Source of the DNA: CAWGMT01 sp963823675
GTDB lineage: Bacteria; Planctomycetota; Planctomycetia; Isosphaerales; Isosphaeraceae
Length of the DNA: 64,000 nucleotides
Direction of reading: 5' to 3'
Assembly: GCA_963823675.1 (NCBI GenBank)
Contig: CAWGMT010000012.1
Span: 1,798,001 to 1,862,000, forward strand
Shown: piece after piece, positions 55,886-64,000 of the stretch
Numbering within the stretch: the stretch's first letter is position 1
Layout: each line of letters starts with the position of its first letter
Made by a program: the position numbers and the translations under genes
The notes under the pieces: model-generated
Seen by the model: the letters and a program-made list of their open reading frames with translations, nothing else
Databases searched by the model: none
What the model was told of the DNA's origin: nothing

Positions 55886-58287
55886 TCAATTGACAAACAA
55901 AAATTCATTGCTGTTCACAATCAGCCGGCAGAGGTTTTCCAGTCCGTGGCGGCGCGCGTACGCCGCCAGCATCTTCTCTTCATCGGCCGCTGGCGGGCGG
56001 CCGTACGCCATCAGGAAGAGGGCCTGGACTCGGCCTGGGACGTCGGGCGCCAGAAGTTCCAGCCGCCGGGCCATGTGGTCGCACTGGCAAATCACGAACG
56101 GGTTATTCAACAGGGAGAGCGCCTGCAACGCAGTCGTCGATTCGTTGCGCACGGCGGTGAGCTGCGAGGCGTCGGCGGAGTCGAGCGTGTCGAAGAACGG
56201 GTCGGGCAGGGTCCGGAACACGAAGCGGTAGACGCTACGGCGGCCGGCTCCGGGGCTTTCCCAGTCATAAGGCGCGTAGTCGACCACCGGCGTGACGTGC
56301 ACGCCGGGGCTCAGGTGAAACTGCCGGACCGAGGGCCCTCCCATCGTCTGGTCGAGCCGGCCGGCGAGAGCGAGGATCGCGTCGTGGATCGACTCGGCAT
56401 CGAGCCTCTGGCGGTTCTGCCGCCACAGCAAGCTGTCGTCGGCGTCCTGGGCGGCCTGGGTGGGATCGGTCTGGCTGCTCTGCCTGTAGACCGCGCTCGA
56501 CACGATCAGCCGGTGGAGCGACTTGATCGATCCGCCCGACTCGAGAAAGGTCGCGGCCAGCCAGTCGAGCAGCTCGGGATGCGAGGGGCTTGCCCCCATC
56601 CGGCCAAAATCGCTGGGCGTGGCGACCAGTCCGCGACCGAAGTGATAGTGCCACACCCGGTTGACGATCGAGCGCCAGGTGAGCGGGTTCCTGGGGTCGA
56701 CGATCCAGCGAGCCAGTGCCGCCCGCCGGGCCGACTCGGCGTCGCCTGGGCTCATGGCAAACCGGGCCGGCAGTCCCGCGACGCAGCTCAATGTGCCCGG
56801 CACGGCCGGCTGGCCGGGCTGTTGAATGTCGCCCCGGCGCAGCACGTGCACCGGCCGGGGCGCGCCCGGCGGCTTGTGGCCGGCGTCGGGCTCGAATTCG
56901 GCCGCGGCCGCGAACACCAAGCTCTGTGGCGGCAGCGCCGCCAGCTCGGCTTTGAGCCATCCCGCCAGCGTGGGGTCGCGTCGCTCTGTCTCTTTGATCT
57001 GGGCGGTCAACATCCGCCGCAGCAGGGCGACCGCCGGATGGGCGTCATAGCCGCGCTCGGCCTTGTCGACTCCGGCAAAGACCGCCTGAAGGTTGTAGTA
57101 GTCCTCCTGCGAGATCGGGTCGAACTTGTGCGCGTGGCATCGCGCGCACCCGATGGTGACGCTCGAAAAGGTCGAGATCACCGTCGCGACCATGTCGTCG
57201 CGGTCGATATAATAGCCGATCTGGCGGTCGATGCTGTCGTCGCGAATATCGCGCAGCGAGCTCTCATCCCAGGGGCCGGCCGCGATCATTCCCAGCGCCA
57301 CCGTCAGCCCCGGCTCGTCAGGATAAAGCGCATCGGCCGCGACCTGCTCCTGTACGAACCGGCCATAGGGCGTATCGCGGTTGAACGAGGCGATCAAGTA
57401 GTCTCGATAAGGCCATGCATTGGGCCTGATCCGGTCCTGGTCGTGGCCGTGCGTCTCGGCGAAGTGAACCAGGTCCATCCAGTGTCGCGCCCACCGCTCG
57501 CCGTAGTGAGGACTGGAAAGCAGGCGATCGACCAGCCGCTCATAGGCAGCCGGGGCATCGTCGCTCAGAAAGCGCTCGACCTCATCAGGCCCAGGCGGCA
57601 GACCGATCAGGTCGAAGGAGAGCCGGCGGATCAAGGCGCGGCGGCCGGCCTCGCTCGAGGGATGCAGAGCATGCTCCCCAAGCTTGGCCAGAACGAATGC
57701 ATCGACGGGCGTCCGCGCCCAGGCGGCCGACCGGGAATCGAGCTTGGGCACCGCCGGCTTGGCGAGCGGGCGCAACGACCACCAGTCAGTGCTTTCGGAT
57801 TGAGATCGCTCTCCCGCCCTACTGCCGCCCGTGGCGGCGATTGCAGCCGAACCTGCCGGCCCGTCGCGCGGGTCGGCGCGCCCATCTTGATCCACTCGCG
57901 GAAATCGGCGACCACGGCGGCCGGCAACTTGCCCTTGGGGGGCATGGGGTCAATGCCATCGGATCCGCTGATGGCCTGATAGAGCAGGCTGGCGCCCAAG
58001 TCCCCGGGAACGACCGCGGGGCCCGAGTTGCCCCCTGTGCGGATGCCCGCGCGGGTATCGAGCAACAGCCCCCCCTTGGGCTTCGGGGAGCGATTCGAGT
58101 GGCACTGGTGACACTTTTCCACCAGCACCGGCCGGATCTTCGACTCGAAGAAAGCGCTCGCCGCTCGATCGTCGGCGGCTGACACGCTTGCCGCCGCGAC
58201 GAATGGCATCACCACGGAGGCAACCACGACGCATCCGCGACGAGCGGCCGTTCGACCAGCAGTCCGGTCGCAAGCCAGTTTTCGCAT
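55886..58287 (-). CDS. PSCyt1-DUF1549-DUF1553 protein; one frame break
   Basis: About 800 aa. The N-terminal signal (VVVASVVMPFVAAASVSA) and a cytochrome-type domain with CHQCHS (SKIRPVLVEKCHQCHSNRSP) are in the frame from ATG 58287. Near 57876 a single-base loss shifts the frame, after which DUF1549 (RRLSFDLIGLPPGPDEVERF, RWARHWMDLVHFAETHGHDQ) and DUF1553 (NRVWHYHFGRGLVATPSDFG, LDWLAATFLESGGSIKSLHR) follow. These multidomain proteins are hallmarks of planctomycetes and probably bind heme in the periplasm. It is paired with the DUF1501 gene. The frame break falls at a GC-rich run (GCGCCGACCCG), so a sequencing indel is likely. Confidence 0.88.
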
Positions 58288-58377
58288 CCGCGCCCGCCCT
58301 CCACCCGAGGCATGGTTCAAACCCATCCCCTAGATTGCCCGATTCGCAAGAATTCAACAAGAGTGTAACACGAACGA

Positions 58378-58738
58378 TGTTCGCCGTGCGGTCCGTACCG
58401 CGATCGCCGGGTTTGGCCTCGTCGTCTGGTCCGTTGCTCTGTTCTTGGCCCTGTTGTTCTTCGCGATCGAGCTGAAGCTCAATCCTCTCGTCGTCCTGGG
58501 TCTGGCGGCAGTCCTCGTCTTTTTCCTGTTGACTGCGGCGTCTGCTATCTCGGAAACTTCCCGACCGCGGCGCGACCCATTCGACGAGCCGTCCCGCCCG
58601 ACGCCATGGAGGTTAACTGACCCACGCCTGTCTCACTGGGGCGTCTGGCGAGCCGATCGCCGAGCCCACCGCGATTCGGAATCCGACACTGGCACAGCAC
58701 CACCCCATGTGGGATCGGTGGCTAGATGTCTAAGATAG
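58378..58738 (+). CDS. Small two-helix membrane protein; probable frame break
   Basis: Hydrophobic helices GFGLVVWSVALFLALLFFAI and LVVLGLAAVLVFFLLTAA are followed by an Arg/Pro-rich tail (SRPRRDPFDEPSRPTPW). The ATG at 58378 is in another frame than the helices, with only non-standard codons in the helix frame upstream, so either an indel near 58395 or a TTG/CTG start is needed. Divergent from the PSCyt1 gene. Confidence 0.45.
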
Positions 58739-59315
58739 CGTTCAGAGCGTGCGGCGTCAAAGCGGAGGGCATCGCCGCATCCGGAGTCTGATAACGGGGG
58801 CGGGCAAATAGTGCAACAGCAAAACTCGCGCGTCGGATCGGTGTGAGACGCGCGGTGCACCTAAGGAATTTCCTGATTGCATTCCGACCAATCGCGCTTA
58901 ATATTGCGACAGTTCGAACCTGGCACGGTCAAGCCGGGTGCAGGGGCTGGAACGGGTCGAAGAGAAAGTCGAACAGGTGGAAAAAGAATCCCTCGCCGTC
59001 CGCCAGGGAAGGCGACCGGCGGGGGGAGTATGTGGTCGATCGAGATCCTGCGCGGAGGCGCGGAGAAATCACGCATCGTTTCTCACGAACGGGGAACGCT
59101 TTCGGAAGGCCGTAGGAAGGAACCTGCTGGCGCAAGTCGCACGCCTGCTGGATTTCCGGATCTCGGTCCTTCCTCAGCGTCTCCGCGTCTCCGCGTGCGA
59201 TCTTGCGGGTTGTCCTGGAATAGTGTCTTTCCGGTCCGTTCACCGTGTGCGATCATGTTGTTGCGAAGGTCGTCGAAGGCGACGGCTGAAACCTCAAACG
59301 ATCGAGACCCTACCG
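58739..59315. other. Gap with a dispersed repeat
   Basis: No gene supported. Near 59173-59203 a TCTCCGCGTCTCCGCGTGCG block, a common bacterial intergenic repeat, is present. Confidence 0.45.
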
Positions 59316-60138
59316 ATGACGGAAGAACTCTCCACTGACCGCCCCGCTTCGAAGCCTCTCGATAACGCCGCCGTTTCGGCTGGCTTCACCGAGTCCCCCC
59401 CGGTCGCGACGTCGCCCCTCACTACATTCCCTTACGGGCCTGTAGCCTCTATTGTCTGGGTGATCGTGCTGATCACTGTGATGGGGGCAGCGGAAAGCGC
59501 TGTCGCTACCGCCGTCCAGGCCGGATGGGGATTTCTGGGAAAAAGTGACGGCAAGCCGATCGAAGGTCCGTCCGAGGGTCTGCTGATATCGGTCGCGTAC
59601 CCTGGTAGGTGCGGCGTCGTTGGTGGCTCTGGTGATCCTGCTCGCCGCGGCGCGGCGGTATCCGTTGCGCGACTACCTCGCGCTCGCTTTCCCGACGCCG
59701 CGCCAGACTGGCCTCGCCGTCGGCGGCCTGATTGTCTTCATGTCGACGAGCTACGGGACGTCGTACATGCTGGGCGATCCCCTCGAGCCGATGATGATCG
59801 TCGAGGCCTATCGGACCGGCGCGCATTTCCTGATGTTCGTCGCTGTCGTTTTCGCGGCCGCCGTCGGCGAGGAGGTCCTTTTCCGCGGGTTCCTCTTCAA
59901 GGGAATCGCTTCGTCCTCGTGGGGCCCGGTCGCGGCGATCGTGGTTTCAGCGGCGTTCTGGGCTGTGCTCCACTTTTCGTTCGGCGTTCGCGCGGTTGTC
60001 GCCATCGCGATTTTGGGACTCTACTTGGGCGCAGTTCGGTTCAAAACAGGGTCGCTGCCGCTTACGATGCTGTTGCACGGTCTCAACAACGCGGTCGGGT
60101 TCGGTGTCGTCGCGTTCTTGGCCCAGCGGGCGGCCTGA
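59316..60138 (+). CDS. CPBP-family intramembrane metalloprotease; one frame break
   Basis: About 273 aa. The frame from ATG 59316 gives an N-terminal helix (SIVWVIVLITVMGAAESAVA) up to about 59598, where one extra T shifts the frame; the second frame then gives further helices and the CPBP motifs EEVLFRGFLFKG, FWAVLHFSFG and HGLNNAVGFG. CPBP proteins process lipoproteins, prenylated proteins or bacteriocins. The frame break occurs at CGCGTACCCTGG. No substrate is evident nearby. Confidence 0.82.
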
Positions 60139-60310
60139 CGGCGACCGTCCGCGCGCCTCGACCGGCGTCTCGCCGCTCGTCCTGCGCGCCTCGCGGCGCA
60201 CGAGCTAAACCAATCCGGCGGTCCCGTGCTCCAGTATTTTGAAATAATGCGGCCGCCGGCTCCCAGTAGTAGTATGAGGAAAGGCCAAGCGCTACTGGGA
60301 GGGTGTCATC
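60139..60310. other. Gap before the ECF sigma gene
   Basis: No gene supported. A near-palindromic block with CTCCCAGTAGTAGTATG and CTACTGGGAGGG near 60260-60303 could be a regulatory hairpin or binding site for the sigma gene; GGAGGG at 60298-60303 is the ribosome binding site for ATG 60311. Confidence 0.5.
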
Positions 60311-61643
60311 ATGGCGAACAGGCAATCCGAGGCTGTCTTGAATCTACCTGCGGGGCTCTCGAGCGCATCGGGCATCGCGGGGGTAAACGACGGCCAACTG
60401 CTGGCGCGGTTCGCCGCGCATCGCGACGAGCTGGCCGAGGTGGCGTTCACGGCCCTCGTGCGCCGGCACGGCCCGATGGTTTTACGCGTCTGCGAGCAGA
60501 TCCTCGGCGAGCGGCACGCGGCCGAGGACGCTTTTCAGGTCACGTTTCTCGTCCTGGCGCAGTCGCGCGGGCTCGATCCGCCAGCCGGAGCTCCTGGGTC
60601 ACTGGCTTCATGGGGTCGCCTTGCGCACCGCACGGGAGGTGAAGATGCAACGGCTTCGGTGGAAACAGCGCGAATCGGCCAAGGCCGAGGAAATCGCCGC
60701 CCTAGCGACCGCTGCGACGGCCGGCCCCGATCTGCAGGTGGTCTGCCGCGAGGAGCTCGAGGTCTTGCACGACGAGGTGGCTCGTCTGCCCGAAAAGTAC
60801 CGGGGACCGGTTATCCTCTGCGAGCTGGAGGGAATGTCGTACCACGAGGCGGCGCTTCGGCTGCGCTGCCCGGTGGGCACGATCGGCGTGCGGCTGAAGC
60901 GCGCGCGGGAAAGGCTGCGGGAGCGGTTGATTCGCCGCGGCGTCGTGCCCTCGGCGGGCCTTCTGGCCGCGCTCTATTACGCCGAGGACGCACTGGCGTG
61001 CGTGCCGCCGGTCCTGGTCGAATCCACAGTCCAGGCCGCGATGGGCTTCGCGGTCAGCAACGCCGCGGCGGCGGGCGTCGCTTCCTCCGGTGTCGTCGCG
61101 GTCTCGGAGGTGGTCCTCTGGACGATGGCCGCGGCCCGGCTGAAGGCGGCGATCACGGTGGCATTAACGCTCTGGGTCGGAGCGGCCGCCGCCTGGATTG
61201 CTGTGAATCACAGGGCGCCTGCCCCGCCGGCCCCATCAGGGCCGAGGACGTCCATTCCGGTCGTGGCGGTCCCGCCCGTGCGGAGCTCTGGCGAGACGCG
61301 GCATGCCGGCGCAGGGCCGCCAGCCGGGATGCCCACCGCCACCGAGGCGGGCCAGCTCCGCTCTGGTAGGTCGACCCAGCCTCACGGCCGCGCCCGCCGT
61401 CCCGATCAGTCTTTTCCCCGCGGTTTCGTTGGTCATATCCAATCCCGGTCGCGGGCAGGCGGGCGAGCTTCTCATGGAATCGCCCGCCGCACCGTCGCAG
61501 CCAAAAATCGGCGCGGACATCGCCATTCTGGGTCGATTGGCGCGCGACGAGCGGACGCGCGGCGAAATGCTGTTTGCCAAGGAATGGACGCCGAACGACT
61601 CGATGGCCAAGGGCGGCGACGGGCTCGGGCCCGTTTACAATGA
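60311..61643 (+). CDS. ECF sigma factor with membrane-spanning C-terminal extension; one frame break
   Basis: Region 2: AFTALVRRHGPMVLRVCEQI, AAEDAFQVTFLVLAQ. Near 60568 the frame changes; region 4 then follows: LPEKYRGPVILCELEGMSYH, EAALRLRCPVGTIGVRLKRA. After the sigma part come a linker, one hydrophobic helix (AAITVALTLWVGAAAAWIAV) and a Pro/Arg-rich tail. ECF sigma factors with such extensions occur in planctomycetes and may be membrane-tethered. The native end is unclear; the tail after about 61300 overlaps a second frame leading into the di-heme gene. GGAGGG before ATG 60311 is a strong ribosome binding site. Confidence 0.8.
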
Positions 61644-63113
61644 TAGCTCGTGCGTGGCGTGCCACGGTCTGGGAGCACCTGGCGGCGCCGGACCGGAGAA
61701 CAAGAACGTCATCCTCGTCACGGCAACCCCCATCAGCCGCCGCCTGCCCAAGAACCTCGATCAGATCCACCCTGGATTGCGTGGCTCGCGCAGTGCCGTG
61801 GTCCATCGCTATGGGACCCATCCCGAGTATGCGGCATGGCGCCGTCGATTCTACGATCAGAACCTTGACGGCGTGCCGAATGCATCCGCAAGCCCGGGTG
61901 TCGACCCGGTTGAAGCACGAATCGAGACGGTCCGCGGGCAATCCGGACTGGATCACCGGGTTCGCGGTCGAGCCGTCCGCGATTACTCCCGCGAATGGCG
62001 GCGTCAATCTGACCCTTTCCGAAAGGAACACGCCCGCACTCTTCGGCTCGGGCCGCATTGACGCGATACCCGCCGAATTGCTGGTGGTCATGGCGGAGAG
62101 CCAGCCGCCCGGCCACGCGCGGCCGGGTCAGCCGCAATCGCGACGGCCGGATCGCCCGTTTCGGCTGGAAGGCACAGATCGCCAGCCTCCACGAATTCGT
62201 CCGTGGCGCCTGCGCGAGCGAGCTGGGCCTGGAGGTCCCCGGGCACTCGCAGGCGGTCTCGCCCGTAGCCCCCAAGCAGAAGGCGAAGGGGCTCGACATG
62301 ACCGAATCCGATTGCGATGCGCTCGTGGCCTATGTCCGGACATTGCCGCCGCCGGTCGTGATCGATCCCGACGGTCCCCAAGGCACTCGTGACATGCGCG
62401 ACGGCCGGCGTCTCTTCGCGGACGTCGGCTGCGTGTCCTGCCATGTTCCGACCCTGGGCGACGTTCAGGGCATTTACAGCGACTTGCTCCTCCACGACGT
62501 GGGGCCAAGCCTGAGCGATTCGGGCAACTACTACGGAACGGAGGGCCCGATTTCGCCCGATGGGCCAAGTGCCCAGGAATGGCGCACGCCACCGCTCTGG
62601 GGCTATCGGGATTCCGGGCCCTACCTGCACGACGGCCGAGCGCAAAACCTGGAGGAAGCCGTCGCGCTGCATGACGGCCAGGCGAAGGCGTCGGTGCGCC
62701 TGTTTTTCACGCTCTCGTCGGAGGACCGTTCCAAGGTCGAGGCGTTTCTAAAATCGTTGATCGCACCCGCGTCGCCGCAAGCTCTGGGGATCATGCAAGC
62801 GGCCGAGCTCGAGTCGCGCATCGAGATGGAGGAGCGCGACAAACCCGAAACGATCGTGCGGCATCGGCGCGAAGAGGCATTGGTTCGCGGGCGGAAGCAG
62901 CGAGTAGCCGCCCAGCGGCGAGAACATGTCCTCGACGCCGCCGCGCGAGCCCGTGTCCGACTTCCCCTGGCCCAGGCGCTCGAGAAGATGGGAAAGACAG
63001 CCGGCGCGCTCGACTACTACCGCCAGATCGCCAGCGATGCACCCGACTCGGAAGCCGGCCGGCTGGCAACCGCCCGTATCGCAGAGATCAGCACGCAGAC
63101 GGGCCCGCCTTGA
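61474..63113 (+). CDS. Di-heme oxidoreductase (DUF1111 family); two frame breaks
   Basis: About 545 aa across frame changes near 61950 and 62115. The first frame has RGEMLFAKEWTPNDSMAKGG and heme-binding CVACH (61651-61665). The middle frame gives ITPANGGVNLTLSERNTPAL and GSGRIDAIPAELL. The last has CVSCH (62430-62444), TPPLWGYRDSGPYLHDGRAQ and the C-terminus. Members are periplasmic di-heme enzymes related to MauG/CcpA-like peroxidases. ATG 61474 is a plausible start but lacks a clear ribosome binding site, and an in-frame extension upstream overlaps the sigma factor tail. Confidence 0.78.
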
Positions 63114-63135
63114 GCGCAGTTCGGTTTGCGTACCC

Positions 63136-63720
63136 TCAAGCGCCTTCGAAAAGTAATCCGAGGGCGAGAAAGGAGCCGAAAACTGCGGCCATGAACAGTG
63201 TGAAGAACCCAAGCGAGGCCGCGATGTTGGTACCGCCGCGCCTGGCCAGCGCGTCCAGGTATGCATCCTCGGGTAACTCTTGACTTCGCAGCTCGGCGAC
63301 CGCCCGCCGGGCGTGGGATAAGTACCAGCGGTTTCCCCGACCACCACAGATGATCGAAGCGACCAGACCCAGGATCCGCCCCAGACCGGCTGGCGGCTCG
63401 GGTCGCGCGAGAACCCCAACGAAGACGACCTCTTCCAGAATCGACTCGAACAGGATGATTCCCATGAAAATGGCTGTGATCACATACATCTTCCGGTATG
63501 GCAGCCACAATCCCGAAAGGAGGAACGCTGCCCAGTTGAAGCCTGTACTCGTTGGAGTCCCATCCAGGGCTCCGGCCCAGCGATGGAGGTAGTAGCCGGC
63601 CTTCCGGCCGACAAACACGGTCACTTCTTGATCAGTGAGGTCGACCCGCGACGAATCGCGACGTGACGGCAAAGCCGGCTCACGAGGAGGCTCATACGGG
63701 TTCGGCTCGCTCGTGACCAT
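63136..63720 (-). CDS. DUF2628 membrane protein
   Basis: 194 aa. A soluble N-terminal part, then three to four helices (FNWAAFLLSGLWLPYRKMYV, ITAIFMGIILFESILEEV, LGRILGLVASIICGGRGNRW, FFTLFMAAVFGSFLALGLLF) with the NWAAFLLSGLWLPYRKMY signature of DUF2628. Function unknown. ATG 63720 with AGGAGAAAG 5 bases upstream. Convergent with the di-heme gene, 22-bp gap. Confidence 0.9.
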   Translation of the reverse strand: MVTSEPNPYEPPREPALPSRRDSSRVDLTDQEVTVFVGRKAGYYLHRWAGALDGTPTSTGFNWAAFLLSGLWLPYRKMYVITAIFMGIILFESILEEVVFVGVLARPEPPAGLGRILGLVASIICGGRGNRWYLSHARRAVAELRSQELPEDAYLDALARRGGTNIAASLGFFTLFMAAVFGSFLALGLLFEGA

Positions 63721-63798
63721 GACGCTTTCTCCTTTTCATCACGCGCAGCGTGATGACTACACAGATTCATCGATTTCGCAGCGCGATCGCCGCCATGG

Positions 63799-64000
63799 TC
63801 ACTTTACGCTCCGCAGCCGGTGTTCCGTGGGATACGTCTCGATTACCAGGTCCTTGAACCGGACCTCCTGCGGCACTTTGTTCGCGTGGAGCTGGAGCCC
63901 GATCGGGCCGGGCTTGATCCGGTTCGGCTCGGGATCGCGCCAGTCGATGACCTGCGTGCCGTTGACCGCGACCTGGACGCGGTTGCCCTCCGCCAGTATC
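63799..64000 (-). CDS. DUF1080 protein, C-terminal part (runs off the window)
   Basis: Partial CDS of 66 codons: RVQVAVNGTQVIDWRDPEPN, RIKPGPIGLQLHANKVPQEV, RFKDLVIETYPTEHRL. This is the C-terminus of a 3-keto-disaccharide-hydrolase-type DUF1080 protein, different from the one at 50507. The 5' end lies beyond 64000. Confidence 0.88.
   Translation of the reverse strand, partial: ILAEGNRVQVAVNGTQVIDWRDPEPNRIKPGPIGLQLHANKVPQEVRFKDLVIETYPTEHRLRSVK

Noticed and set aside
55946..57979. Long plus-strand open frame opposite the PSCyt1/DUF1549/DUF1553 gene
   Set aside because: High GC leaves antisense frames open; the minus-strand product has clear family motifs along the same stretch.

Overview
The window reads as chromosomal DNA of a planctomycete, most likely near Isosphaeraceae. 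The evidence is protein families, not a marker gene: a DUF1501 plus PSCyt1/DUF1549/DUF1553 pair, two DUF1080 genes, an exported sedolisin with an N-terminal LEQRVVLS motif, a PEP-CTERM protein, short lineage-specific proteins starting MRLP, an ECF sigma factor with a membrane-spanning C-terminal extension, and high GC. I saw no rRNA or tRNA gene.

Layout. 0-5.1 kb (+): membrane-anchored MsrB, a GbsR/MarR-type regulator, and a large sedolisin with Ig-like repeats. 15.5-5.2 kb (-): a five-gene operon with overlapping or abutting stops and starts (cyclase-fold/HEAT protein, single-pass Gly-rich protein, FHA-TM-PQQ propeller protein, family 5 solute-binding protein, exported unknown). 16.3-18.3 kb (-): an IS91-type element with its tyrosine recombinase. 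20.0-34.5 kb: an accessory region in which one-gene units on the minus strand are separated by related imperfectly palindromic repeats. It is interrupted at 23.4-30.3 kb by phage-like genes, an IS630 copy with TA target duplications, a large serine recombinase and REP-transposase (RAYT) remnants. 34.6-45 kb is a scar zone with duplicated segments, two more RAYT remnants, decayed glycoside hydrolases and an Rpn-family remnant, around intact DUF4105 and patatin genes and a Uma2-type gene. 45.7-49.2 kb (+): circularly permuted ATP-grasp, alpha-E and transglutaminase genes. 49.3-50.1 kb: a DUF3368/UPF0175 toxin-antitoxin pair. 50.5-64 kb: metabolic and planctomycete-signature genes (DUF1080, DHDPS-family lyase, MOSC, PEP-CTERM, DUF1501, DUF1549/1553, CPBP protease, ECF sigma, di-heme oxidoreductase, DUF2628).

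A striking property is the number of single-base frame breaks in otherwise well-conserved genes (about 4491, 5375, 6235, 6638, 7164, 8627, 11667, 12295, 52451, 53657, 57876, 59598, 60568, 61950 and 62115). Many lie in G/C runs. Most are probably residual sequencing indels, so the affected genes are given as single CDS spans with the break noted. Genes that look truly decayed (glycoside hydrolases, RAYT, Rpn, IS-interrupted gene) are marked as pseudogenes.
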